From positions 1-21,617 of the forward strand of contig JBAZFO010000020.1 in NCBI GenBank assembly GCA_041653315.1: a DNA stretch of 21,617 nt, given 5' to 3'. How positions within the stretch are numbered: the first letter of the stretch is position 1; the number at the start of each line of letters is the position of its first letter. Positions 1-6,205 of this stretch are shown in pieces. Below the pieces are notes generated by a model. The model was not told where the DNA came from and did not search any database. It saw only the letters and a program-made list of their open reading frames with translations. The DNA is from Candidatus Micrarchaeia archaeon (GTDB lineage: Archaea > Micrarchaeota > Micrarchaeia > Anstonellales > JAHKLY01). The position numbers and the translations under genes were made by a program.

Positions 1-77
1 TTTCTCCTTTTTTGGGGTTATCCTGGCGGGGCCAGGGAGTTGATTTTTAAAATGGTTGTAATTGATAACTAATATTT

Positions 78-147
78 TAGATGGACATCGAATATCTTTA
101 ATTAATTCATTTAGTTATCCGTTTTTTTGCCCCTCATTGTCCATCTA
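78..147 (+). repeat. 70-bp inverted-repeat unit A
   Basis: The left end is TAGATGGACATCGAA (78-92). The right end (133-147) is the inverted form of the same 15-mer with 13 of 15 matching bases, and includes TGTCCATCTA. The 40-bp interior contains CGTTTTTTTG near its right side. The end-to-end offset of 55 bp is the same as in unit B. Confidence 0.75.
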
Positions 148-263
148 AGGAGTCCAGCTAAAAGTTTTCGTTTTTCAATTTAGGGGGTATCGCACGCCCA
201 GATCACTTTTTCACGAGCACACAATCATAATTTGCCAAAACCACTATATATATTAAAATCCTG

Positions 264-333
264 TAGATGGACATTGAAGCTCAAAAAAACGCCTAAGAAC
301 ATGATATTTAAGGCTTTATTCGATGTCCATCTA
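264..333 (-). repeat. 70-bp inverted-repeat unit B, opposite orientation to A
   Basis: TAGATGGACATTGAA (264-278) and its inverted partner TTCGATGTCCATCTA (319-333) are offset by 55 bp, exactly as in unit A. Read on the minus strand, its interior matches the distal half of unit A's interior, including a shared CGTTTTTTTG. The units are therefore diverged copies of one element facing each other. On the minus strand a weak GCCT/AGGC stem followed by seven Ts lies inside it and could terminate the primase operon. Confidence 0.7.
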
Positions 334-336
334 CCT

Positions 337-351
337 TTCAATGTCCATCTA
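337..351 (-). repeat. Solitary fifth copy of the 15-bp repeat
   Basis: TTCAATGTCCATCTA follows the right end of unit B with an 18-bp period (start 319 to start 337). It is the inverted form of the left end of unit B. Its tandem placement next to a copy in the same orientation is iteron-like. Confidence 0.7.
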
Positions 352-372
352 ACAGGTCACTCAAAAAACTTT

Positions 373-3300
373 TTAATCCCCTTGCTCTCCAAAAACTTCC
401 CGCCAATACGTTTCAAAGCAATATTTTTTTGAGTCCAGACGCTCCAGATAATCGAAAACTTGATTGAATCTCGGCGCCGGTTTATAGCCTTTTTGAATAT
501 TGACATCTATCAAGTGATGATCACGAAAAAACTGCATATTTCTTTGGATGGTTTTGGAATCGACACCAAATTCATCCATCAAGTCGGCCTTACGCACGCA
601 ACTCCCATCTTGACATTTCAGAAGTTCATAGAAAATATGATGGAAGCGTTTACCGGAATTTTGATGCTGTTCGTTGCCGTCATTATGAAGTATTTTATCT
701 ATGTCGATTATGATTTTCTCAATCCCGGCAATCCCATGAGTCTGCCGGTAAGCCTTGGCATACTTCTCCAACTTGCAGTTCCTCGCCCGGTAAATCCGGT
801 CAAGTAATTCATAGGCATAGGAGACGTGCCGCACCTCTACATTCACCTGGTCAAAATCTTCCGTGGTGGAGAGGTCAAGGGCTGCATACGCCACGGATAA
901 CCTCGCCATGGTCTTGCGGAAGTCTTCAGAATAGACAATGGGGAGGTCGTCGGCACCGCCGTACTTATCGCTCATGTGCTTCGCCATCTGGCGGATGTAG
1001 TGGGCGACCTTGGTATCAATAACGATCTGCTCGGGCTTGAGGTTCCAGGCGAAGAAGATCAGGGCTTGCAGGTCTTCAACTTCCACCTGCTGCGCCGTGT
1101 CGGGCTTCTCAGGGAAGTAAATTTTCTCTTTATCCTCGATATCCCAGGACGCGGCGAACATGACAAAATCAATTCGCCTGATCATCATGTCGGGGAAAAT
1201 GCCCTTGATGGCCTCACACCCGTACCGAAAACTGTCCATGGTGCGTTGCCCTGCATGCCATTTTGGGTTGACCGGGTTGCAGCCGAACAGAACACGGGTT
1301 TTGCTCTCGAACACCTTATTCTGGATTTTATCAATGCGTACCAATCCCGTGTCGATCCCCTCTGCCATGGTCTTGAGGTCTTCCGATGCGATGTCCTGAG
1401 CCTCGTCCACGATGAGAGCTTGCCTGTTCGCCTTGAGCAAGGCCCCGGCCTTAATCCGCCAGCCGCGGCGCTCATCATGCTCACACCCGTAGGTTATCCC
1501 GGTCCTGCTGGCGGTCATACCGCTCACCCGGTTCCCCACCTTGGCGAAGTTGAATAACCCCTCGCTCACCGTCGTCTTGCCGGTGCCCGTGTCGCCCACC
1601 ACGATACCTGTTAGCCACCCCCGGATATTACCTTCCCCCGGAAACTCGAAGCCCAAGGGGGAACAAAGGATTAACAGACACCCGAGATGTAGGTCAGGGC
1701 GCTCATAAATTCGGGTCACATGGACAGCCAAGTCTTCCGCAATCTCATCCGGGTCCATCGCCCTGATCTTCTCCAAGTTGGCCCGGTATTTCTCCACGGT
1801 GAATGCCTGGTAATCCTCTTCCAGGCGCTCCATCTGGTCTATCAACATAGTGGGCTGCTGGTCCCGAAAGGAGGTGAGGACTCTTCCTGTGGCTTGGTAC
1901 TTCCCAATCTCCACTAGGCTGCCACCGATGACATAGACGGGGTGCTCGACAAGCTCTATCCGCTCGGCTGCCATGGCGCCGACCACCTGGTGCCCGTAAA
2001 CCTCCCGGATGGTCAGCCGGTCCTCATCCTTGTAAGTCAGTGCCGGCCGCTTGTCCTTATCGCAGACAAAGGCCCGAAGGTGGTTCTGCAGTTGCCCCTC
2101 GGTGGCGCGCACCCCGGCAATCATCAGGCGGTCCCCCAGGGGAATTTCAATCTCCCCCCCGCAGGCCCCCTCGCATCCCTTTTTCCCGTTGCACTTGCTG
2201 TTGATCAGGTCCAGGCAATGCGAAACTTTGATCTTGGTGAGGGCGTGGTAGGCGACGGTGTTCTCCCCGAACACTTGGATGGGGACCGTTACTCGTTTTC
2301 CGGCGTACTTTCCCTGGTCCACCTGCTCGAAGCTGTCCAAGGTGATCGACGACTCGATATAACTGACGGGTTTCAAGTAGGTGTGCGGCTCGGTCTGAGC
2401 GATCAACTCTTTCAGCCGGGCACCTGAGCCCCCGTCCTTAACAATCCAATCGGTGAAGTCCTTGTGCGCCTTATCAATCTTGTCGTATAGCCAAACCACC
2501 TTGATACTGGGTATCTGACCCGACTCGACTGCTGGCTTGAAATCAGCCAGGATTTTCGGCACACCTTCCCGGCCCTCTTTATCAGCGTCATAGAGTATGA
2601 CCACATGGAACCCGTGGAAGTGCCGGACCCATTCTTTTTTGAATGCGGCGACCCCGTTGGTGGATGAGACGGCGAGTAGGCCAGTTTCTTGCTCTACTAG
2701 CATGGCATCAAATTCGCCTTCACAAGCCACCACGGTAATTCCCGGAGCGGCTTTAGTCAGGCGGTCAAGCCCCCATAATTTCGCTCCCCCGCACCCTGGC
2801 CAATTCAGCGTTTTCGGTTTTTTTTTCGAGTTATGATATCGGACGTTGACCAAAGCCCCGGTTTCATCGAATACCGGGAAGGCGTTACGCTCTTTCTTGA
2901 GGTCCCAACCGATCATGTGCTTCGTTAAACTATTTTCATTAAGCCCTCGTTTATCTTTCATGTACTGGACGATCTCGGGAGTGAGGTTTTTCTGGTACGC
3001 TTCGATATCTGCCATGGTGGGCGGCGTTTTAAATTCACCACTCTTCCCCCGGCCTTCCCCCGTGAGCACCCCGGTCTGCTTACCGTAAAAATTATATGCT
3101 TCCCTGCCGGTCATAAACGGGCTGCCGGTCATCCCGGCCAACATGTCGAAAAATGACCTGGCTCCGTCGCCGGTGGGAGCGTGATCAGTATAAATGCCCC
3201 GTTTCGATGGGTCAGGGCTAATATTGATGGCTGCAGAGGGGTTATTGTCTTCTCGGTCGATAGAGTGGACTGATTGCCATTCGCCATCGGCACTACGATA

Positions 3301-3387
3301 TTTTCCTACCACGCCGCCATGCTTTACGAACTCTACAATCGGGTCAATGCGACGCACGATTTCATCACGAGTGGGATTACTTGCCAT
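373..3387 (-). CDS. TOPRIM primase-like / MCM-like AAA+ helicase fusion (1004 aa)
   Basis: Likely the replicative primase-helicase of the phage. The N-terminal ~200 residues have no obvious zinc finger. A TOPRIM domain spans about 217-300, with EGEFDA (E224) and the acidic DAD at 267-269. Next come a four-cysteine knuckle (C391, C399, C405, C409) in an OB-like region, then an AAA+ module with Walker A GDTGTGKTT (598-606), Walker B ALIVDEAQD (657-665), sensor-1 N704 in GCNP and an arginine-finger-like RR (737-738). The G-T-A-S / G-A-L / DEAQD / NP order is that of MCM rather than DnaB/RecA helicases. A winged helix probably closes the protein (about 914-975). The start is ATG at 3387 behind TTAGGAGTAAGA. 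An in-frame start 49 codons upstream would overlap the nuclease gene extensively and lacks such a site. The gene overlaps the nuclease gene by 11 bp. The family is well supported by motifs; enzymatic primase activity is inferred. Confidence 0.85.
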   Translation of the reverse strand: MASNPTRDEIVRRIDPIVEFVKHGGVVGKYRSADGEWQSVHSIDREDNNPSAAINISPDPSKRGIYTDHAPTGDGARSFFDMLAGMTGSPFMTGREAYNFYGKQTGVLTGEGRGKSGEFKTPPTMADIEAYQKNLTPEIVQYMKDKRGLNENSLTKHMIGWDLKKERNAFPVFDETGALVNVRYHNSKKKPKTLNWPGCGGAKLWGLDRLTKAAPGITVVACEGEFDAMLVEQETGLLAVSSTNGVAAFKKEWVRHFHGFHVVILYDADKEGREGVPKILADFKPAVESGQIPSIKVVWLYDKIDKAHKDFTDWIVKDGGSGARLKELIAQTEPHTYLKPVSYIESSITLDSFEQVDQGKYAGKRVTVPIQVFGENTVAYHALTKIKVSHCLDLINSKCNGKKGCEGACGGEIEIPLGDRLMIAGVRATEGQLQNHLRAFVCDKDKRPALTYKDEDRLTIREVYGHQVVGAMAAERIELVEHPVYVIGGSLVEIGKYQATGRVLTSFRDQQPTMLIDQMERLEEDYQAFTVEKYRANLEKIRAMDPDEIAEDLAVHVTRIYERPDLHLGCLLILCSPLGFEFPGEGNIRGWLTGIVVGDTGTGKTTVSEGLFNFAKVGNRVSGMTASRTGITYGCEHDERRGWRIKAGALLKANRQALIVDEAQDIASEDLKTMAEGIDTGLVRIDKIQNKVFESKTRVLFGCNPVNPKWHAGQRTMDSFRYGCEAIKGIFPDMMIRRIDFVMFAASWDIEDKEKIYFPEKPDTAQQVEVEDLQALIFFAWNLKPEQIVIDTKVAHYIRQMAKHMSDKYGGADDLPIVYSEDFRKTMARLSVAYAALDLSTTEDFDQVNVEVRHVSYAYELLDRIYRARNCKLEKYAKAYRQTHGIAGIEKIIIDIDKILHNDGNEQHQNSGKRFHHIFYELLKCQDGSCVRKADLMDEFGVDSKTIQRNMQFFRDHHLIDVNIQKGYKPAPRFNQVFDYLERLDSKKYCFETYWREVFGEQGD

Positions 3388-3862
3388 TCTTACTCCTAAG
3401 AAATTCTTCGGTTTGACGGTCTTTCCAAAAGCGTTCGAGTAAAATATGTGTGTACCGTTCAGCAAATTCACGGTCAGGGCAGGGCATAAAATGTACGTTA
3501 AACCGTTGACACCAAGCAGCGATAGATCGGACAATCGTTTTTGGTTTTAACCGGGACCGAACAGGAGGCCGCTTGATAATGGTATGCCAATCCGCCTCGA
3601 TGATTACCGCGGCAAATTGGTAAGTCACCATCCGCTCAAGCTCTCGTTGGAAGCGATCCCGGCCCTGGCCAAAGGTGCCGTAGCAATCAATTAAACTTTT
3701 TCTTTCGATGCAGACTTGATCTTCGTATCCCTTGAGAGAGTAATCCCCTGTCCGTAACGTGGCGGTCTCTATCTTGGGCTGCGGGGTGATGCAAGCGAAC
3801 GTGTACCCACGTTGCTCTCGGGTGTCAACGACGATTATGAACGGCTCCGGTTCGTTGCCCAC
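3377..3862 (-). CDS. ERCC4/XPF-type nuclease (161 aa)
   Basis: A stand-alone ERCC4 nuclease domain, the family that includes XPF, Mus81 and archaeal Hef and cuts branched or flap DNA. Visible motifs are VDTREQ near the N-terminus, then TGDYS and IERK spaced as in the GDX(n)ERKX3D active site, followed by D and QGRDRFQREL. There is no helicase or (HhH)2 domain, so it is short like phage and archaeal single-domain versions. The GTG start directly follows the TAA of the upstream gene, with GGAGGGG nine bases before it. Its end overlaps the primase-helicase start, which suggests translational coupling and a joint role at replication forks or recombination intermediates. Family confidence is high; the exact substrate is inferred. 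Confidence 0.9.
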   Translation of the reverse strand: MGNEPEPFIIVVDTREQRGYTFACITPQPKIETATLRTGDYSLKGYEDQVCIERKSLIDCYGTFGQGRDRFQRELERMVTYQFAAVIIEADWHTIIKRPPVRSRLKPKTIVRSIAAWCQRFNVHFMPCPDREFAERYTHILLERFWKDRQTEEFLRSKNGK

Positions 3863-4147
3863 TTACTTCGACCCCTCCACCCGGGCGAGGTCACCTTTTA
3901 TTTCATCCATGATCCCCACGGCGGTCCCGGTGGGCTCACAAATCCACCACTGTATGCCGTCCATATCCCGTAGGGCTTCCAGGGAGGAGTCAAAAATCGA
4001 CCGGATAGCGTGTTCTCGAATCCCCACGCTACCCACGCCAAATTCTAAGAACATCTCTGCCAGGCGTTTATAGGCCAGCCGCAACCGTTGGATTTCCAGG
4101 TTCACATCATCGGCGGGGAGCAGGGTGTCGTGCGAGTGTTCCACCAT
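3863..4147 (-). CDS. Unknown phage early protein (94 aa)
   Basis: Not recognised. It begins MVEHSHDTLL and is mostly predicted helical, with an acidic N-terminal third and a W-W-I-C-E segment near the C-terminus. The ATG at 4147 has GAGGTGA five bases ahead, overlapping the TGA of the preceding gene. A longer in-frame start at 4243 would run through that gene and has no comparable site. Its TAA abuts the GTG of the ERCC4 nuclease, so it is co-translated with the replication genes. Confidence 0.7.
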   Translation of the reverse strand: MVEHSHDTLLPADDVNLEIQRLRLAYKRLAEMFLEFGVGSVGIREHAIRSIFDSSLEALRDMDGIQWWICEPTGTAVGIMDEIKGDLARVEGSK

Positions 4148-4157
4148 ATCTTTCACC

Positions 4158-4322
4158 TCAAAATGTTTTGGATTGATTGACGAGACGGGTAAGTTCCCGT
4201 GATAACAACTCAGCGATCTTGACGCATTGCACTCGAATCTCACCCAGGGCCTTGGCCTCTTGGATGGTATTCGCCGGGCGCTTGGGGAGAGGGGCGATGT
4301 TGACGCGAATGGAGAAGTTCAT
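4158..4322 (-). CDS. Unknown small protein (54 aa)
   Basis: Starts MNFSIRVNIAP and carries a helical middle and C-terminus (IQEAKALGEIRVQC...). No family is recognised. The ATG shares its A with the TGA of the upstream 37-aa membrane gene, and GAGGAAGG lies about ten bases ahead, so re-initiation is likely. A longer frame to 4406 is open, but it would read over the 37-aa gene in another frame. Confidence 0.6.
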   Translation of the reverse strand: MNFSIRVNIAPLPKRPANTIQEAKALGEIRVQCVKIAELLSRELTRLVNQSKTF

Positions 4323-4435
4323 CAGGCGAGACCCTTCCTCTCTAGCCACCGACACAGCCAAATTCCCGCCACCCCCGCCACGAAAAACGCCCAGACAGGG
4401 CACCAATCCAATAAAATTAAAAATTCATGAAACAT
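4322..4435 (-). CDS. Small single-span membrane protein (37 aa)
   Basis: A short gene beginning MFHEFLILLD, with one hydrophobic stretch (about residues 12-29, W-A-F-F-V-A-G-V-A-G-I-W-L) followed by a basic tail RWLERKGLA. It therefore probably inserts once into the inner membrane with a cytoplasmic positive end. Support for translation comes from GGGGGAT five bases before the ATG, overlapping the end of the upstream gene, and a TGATG overlap with the next start. Small membrane proteins in an early operon can act in superinfection exclusion, but nothing in the sequence proves it. Confidence 0.55.
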   Translation of the reverse strand: MFHEFLILLDWCPVWAFFVAGVAGIWLCRWLERKGLA

Positions 4436-4438
4436 AAG

Positions 4439-4708
4439 TTATCCCCCTATTAATAAATTTAAAGTATAATCAGGGAAAACAATCAGCCTCTCCCGGAGCA
4501 TCGAAGTCGTGATCCGGTTGTGACTCAACCCGCAGGTGCGACACCAAACACCCGCCAGCCGCCTATACAAGAAAATCCCGATATCATCGACATAGATGCG
4601 CGACCTACCTTTCTCATAAAGGTCTTTGCTCACTTGGTTCCAGGAGCAAACCTTCAAAATTTTCTTTAATATTTCCTTATGATTCTCTCGATAATCTTCA
4701 TAAGCCAT
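4439..4708 (-). CDS. Unknown early protein (89 aa)
   Basis: Begins MAYEDYRENHKE and has a basic helical N-terminal half with W-C-R-T-C-G-L-S-H in the middle, perhaps a partial metal site. No family is recognised. The ATG at 4708 has AAGGAT seven bases upstream and follows the stop of the Cro-like gene by a few bases. It lies second in the leftward early operon. Confidence 0.65.
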   Translation of the reverse strand: MAYEDYRENHKEILKKILKVCSWNQVSKDLYEKGRSRIYVDDIGIFLYRRLAGVWCRTCGLSHNRITTSMLRERLIVFPDYTLNLLIGG

Positions 4709-4713
4709 GGTGC

Positions 4714-4953
4714 TTATCCTTCTTGCAGATAAGGAACTGCGACCCTAAGCTCGGGCTTCAGGTCCAAAAATTTTATTCCAAAAAGACGACCATCCACCCC
4801 CCTAAGCTCCATGATTTTTACTGCCATCAGGAGGGGAATCGGCTTGCGGCCTGTGTTGATATGACAAATAAAACTTCGGTCAACTCCCAGGATGCCGGCA
4901 ATGTCCAGCGGAAGGGGGTGGGGCAAGGGTCTGCGCTTCTCTTTGGCTCTCAT
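4714..4953 (-). CDS. Cro-like HTH regulator (79 aa)
   Basis: A small helix-turn-helix DNA-binding protein: DIAGILGVDRSFICHINTGR is a typical Cro/XRE helix 2-turn-recognition helix, at about residues 17-36. It is the first gene of the leftward operon, back-to-back with the CI-like repressor gene, which is the position of Cro in lambdoid switches. No Shine-Dalgarno site precedes the ATG. The predicted -10 box ends only about 10 bases before the ATG, so the transcript is probably leaderless. It probably binds the operators between 4964 and 5127. Confidence 0.75.
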   Translation of the reverse strand: MRAKEKRRPLPHPLPLDIAGILGVDRSFICHINTGRKPIPLLMAVKIMELRGVDGRLFGIKFLDLKPELRVAVPYLQEG

Positions 4954-4963
4954 GGGTTGCAGT

Positions 4964-4990
4964 ATTATGCCAAGTGGACATAATTGTCAA
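4964..4990 (-). promoter_or_regulatory. Leftward early promoter (Pcro/PL type)
   Basis: On the minus strand, TTGACA (4990-4985) and CATAAT (4969-4964) are separated by 15 bp. The spacing is short; a TAATAC at 4967-4962 would give 17 bp. The -10 and spacer lie inside an imperfect palindrome ATTATG-N9-CATAAT (4964-4984), which suggests repressor control. The expected transcription start is about 4957, only four to five bases before the ATG at 4953. Confidence 0.65.
4977..4988. promoter_or_regulatory. Operator-like site 1 (GAC-N6-GTC)
   Basis: GACATAATTGTC overlaps the -35 box of the leftward promoter. The same arrangement recurs at 5116-5127 and 5826-5837, each over the -35 of a different promoter. 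It is probably the site read by the Cro-like and/or CI-like protein; binding is inferred. Confidence 0.5.
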
Positions 4991-5012
4991 GAATTTCTTT
5001 TTGATTTAAGAC

Positions 5013-5041
5013 TTGACTTTGGCAAGGAATTTAAACATTAT
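5013..5041 (+). promoter_or_regulatory. Possible upstream promoter toward the repressor gene
   Basis: TTGACT (5013-5018) and CATTAT (5036-5041) are 17 bp apart and have the same -10 hexamer as the proximal repressor promoter. CTTGAC...GGCAAG (5012-5026) is a partial palindrome over the -35 box. It would give a leader of about 100 nt ahead of the repressor gene. Confidence 0.4.
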
Positions 5042-5113
5042 GTTCCAATATTAAGACGAAATACCGCCTGTCATAAAGACCTATTGCCCGGAAACGCTAT
5101 GGATACAATATAA

Positions 5114-5142
5114 TTGACAATTTGGTCCGTTTTCTGCATTAT
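5114..5142 (+). promoter_or_regulatory. Repressor promoter (PRM type)
   Basis: TTGACA (5114-5119), a 17-bp spacer, then CATTAT (5137-5142). Transcription would begin around 5149-5151, at or just before the repressor ATG, giving a leaderless mRNA like the maintenance transcript of lambda cI. Confidence 0.6.
5116..5127. promoter_or_regulatory. Operator-like site 2 (GAC-N6-GTC)
   Basis: GACAATTTGGTC overlaps the -35 of the repressor promoter. It belongs to a 19-base block, TTGACWATTWGGTCCGTTT, shared almost exactly with the rightward promoter at 5824. Location implies autoregulation of the repressor. Confidence 0.5.
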
Positions 5143-5150
5143 ATGGGGTC

Positions 5151-5759
5151 ATGGATGACATCAAACAGCGGAATAAGAAAATTACCGAGACGATCCGGGG
5201 GCTTTTGGAAGAAAGTGGGAAGTCCCCGCACCGAATCGCTCGATTGGCGCGAATCGAACCAGCGAACTTCTACCGATTGCTTGAAGAAGAGCGGGAATGG
5301 AATCTGGGGCATCTGGAAAAGCTGGCTCCCGTCTTTGGCAAGTCGGTGGAGGAACTGCTTACTGCCACCCGTTCGGTCCCGGTTGTGGAAAGAGCATCCG
5401 CCCTGAGAACCTTCCCGTATCCACAGTTGATCCGGGAGCGGTTTGGAAAGGTTAATTATTTGGGCGGAGGAGACATGCTAAATGATCTTTATGCTGTTGA
5501 AGTAGATGACCGGTCGATGATGCCAGCCTTTAAACAGGGGACGAAATTCATCGTTCAGAAGGAGTCGTTCCGGAAAATTAAAGATGAAGATATCGTGATA
5601 TGCGTAGATCAGGTAGGCCAGGCCATGATTTGCTATATCCGTTTGACCCCGGAAACTATCACGCTGAAATCCCTGAATCCGACGATCCCTGATACGATCA
5701 TGCCCCGCACTCATCTCAAGGTCTGCGACAAGGTACTGGAAGCGATTTATCCGGAATAA
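5151..5759 (+). CDS. CI-like repressor, S24/LexA-fold, probably non-cleavable (202 aa)
   Basis: The lysogeny repressor candidate. An N-terminal HTH occupies about residues 11-70 (RIARLARIEPANFYRLLEEE). The C-terminal half is the LexA/S24 fold used for dimerisation, with the serine motif VDDRSMMP (S122). In active family members a lysine occurs about 40 residues later in a V-K-R-L-like strand. Here the aligned segment reads C-Y-I-R-L (161-165), so isoleucine 163 replaces lysine. No Ala-Gly or Cys-Gly cleavage pair is evident between the domains. RecA-triggered self-cleavage is therefore unlikely, and induction may depend on an antirepressor or on Cro. The start at 5151 has only GGGG two bases ahead, and the promoter position suggests a leaderless message. 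Confidence 0.85.
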   Translation: MDDIKQRNKKITETIRGLLEESGKSPHRIARLARIEPANFYRLLEEEREWNLGHLEKLAPVFGKSVEELLTATRSVPVVERASALRTFPYPQLIRERFGKVNYLGGGDMLNDLYAVEVDDRSMMPAFKQGTKFIVQKESFRKIKDEDIVICVDQVGQAMICYIRLTPETITLKSLNPTIPDTIMPRTHLKVCDKVLEAIYPE

Positions 5760-5784
5760 TTGCACCTGTTCAGATAATTAAACA

Positions 5785-5822
5785 TTAGGCCATTCTTTTA
5801 TTTCGGGATGGCCTAAAATTTT
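5785..5822 (+). terminator. Rho-independent terminator after the repressor gene
   Basis: TTAGGCCAT (5785-5793) pairs with ATGGCCTAA (5808-5816) around a 14-base loop and is followed by AATTTTCTT. It lies 26 bp after the repressor stop and just before the rightward promoter, insulating the two. Confidence 0.75.
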
Positions 5823-5823
5823 C

Positions 5824-5852
5824 TTGACTATTAGGTCCGTTTGACATATTTA
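5824..5852 (+). promoter_or_regulatory. Rightward early promoter (PR type)
   Basis: TTGACT (5824-5829) with TATTTA (5847-5852) 17 bp downstream. The -10 is weak. A second TTGACA lies at 5841-5846. The -35 region carries the block shared with the repressor promoter. It would drive the long recombination operon. Confidence 0.5.
5826..5837. promoter_or_regulatory. Operator-like site 3 (GAC-N6-GTC)
   Basis: GACTATTAGGTC sits over the -35 of the rightward promoter, in the same register as sites 1 and 2. It would let one repressor silence both early operons. Confidence 0.5.
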
Positions 5853-6205
5853 TGCAGACATAGTTTAAACGCCCCCTGCAGGGAGCCAACAGGCCAAACC
5901 AAGTTATCGCAACTTGAGGGCGGCCCCCGGTGATGATCTGCAAGGTGGAAGTCCAAGCCATGTCGGGCCGACCCGGAAGCTGGCTGGGCGAAAACGAATT
6001 TAGGTGGGACGCAAATTGCCGATTCGTCCTGGGGATGGTTCACAATCCACCCCGCAAGTCGAAAGGGGAAGGTGGGAGCGACCGACCCCCTTATGTCCCA
6101 TCATCACGATCTGCACACCCGCAACCGGGGCTCGCACGGCCCCCGCAACCGCCCCCGGTGACCATGATGGGTAAAGGCATGGCGCCGGGGGCTTGGAGGA
6201 AAGGA
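5853..6205 (+). other. Long leader of the rightward operon, no convincing gene
   Basis: About 350 bases lie between the promoter and the first well-supported start. An open frame from a GTG at 5930 joins the downstream gene, but its translation is low-complexity (proline-rich) and no good ribosome site precedes it. The leader holds the palindrome CCCTGCAGGG (5874-5883), an 11-base direct repeat GCCCCCGGTGA (about 5923 and 6151), and a distant inverted pair CCCATCAT (6097-6104) / ATGATGGG (6164-6171). It might carry an antitermination or processing signal; none is recognised. Confidence 0.4.

Larger units (their letters stand above)
1..372. other. Gene-free region with repeats; candidate replication origin
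   Basis: No convincing gene is seen on either strand. The stretch lies just past the 3' end of the primase-helicase gene. It holds five copies of a 15-bp repeat (listed separately) and an AT-rich segment at about 225-260. A small hairpin, CCTGGC/GCCAGG with a GGG loop, sits at 22-36 and is followed by a short T run at 43-47, so it could be a weak rightward terminator of a gene left of the window. Inverted boxes around AT-rich DNA beside a helicase gene resemble an origin. That role is inferred from layout only. Confidence 0.45.

Noticed and set aside
78..351. CRISPR-like repeats
   Set aside because: Copies occur in both orientations with irregular spacing (55, 131, 55, 18 bp) and no spacer series or cas genes are present. 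Inverted units fit better.
976..1557. 193-aa open frame on the plus strand inside the helicase gene
   Set aside because: It is opposite the conserved AAA+ motifs, has no domain character and is explained as a shadow of a GC-rich gene.
3388..3534. Longer start of the TOPRIM-MCM protein at 3534
   Set aside because: The 49 extra codons lie inside the ERCC4 gene in another frame, while AGGAG precedes the ATG at 3387.
5101..5114. Separate promoter using TATAAT at 5109-5114
   Set aside because: No acceptable -35 lies at the right distance. The bases overlap the TTGACA of the better repressor promoter.
5930..6205. N-terminal extension of the gene at 6206, starting at GTG 5930
   Set aside because: The translation is proline-rich and low-complexity with no good ribosome site, whereas GGAGGAAAGGA directly precedes ATG 6206.
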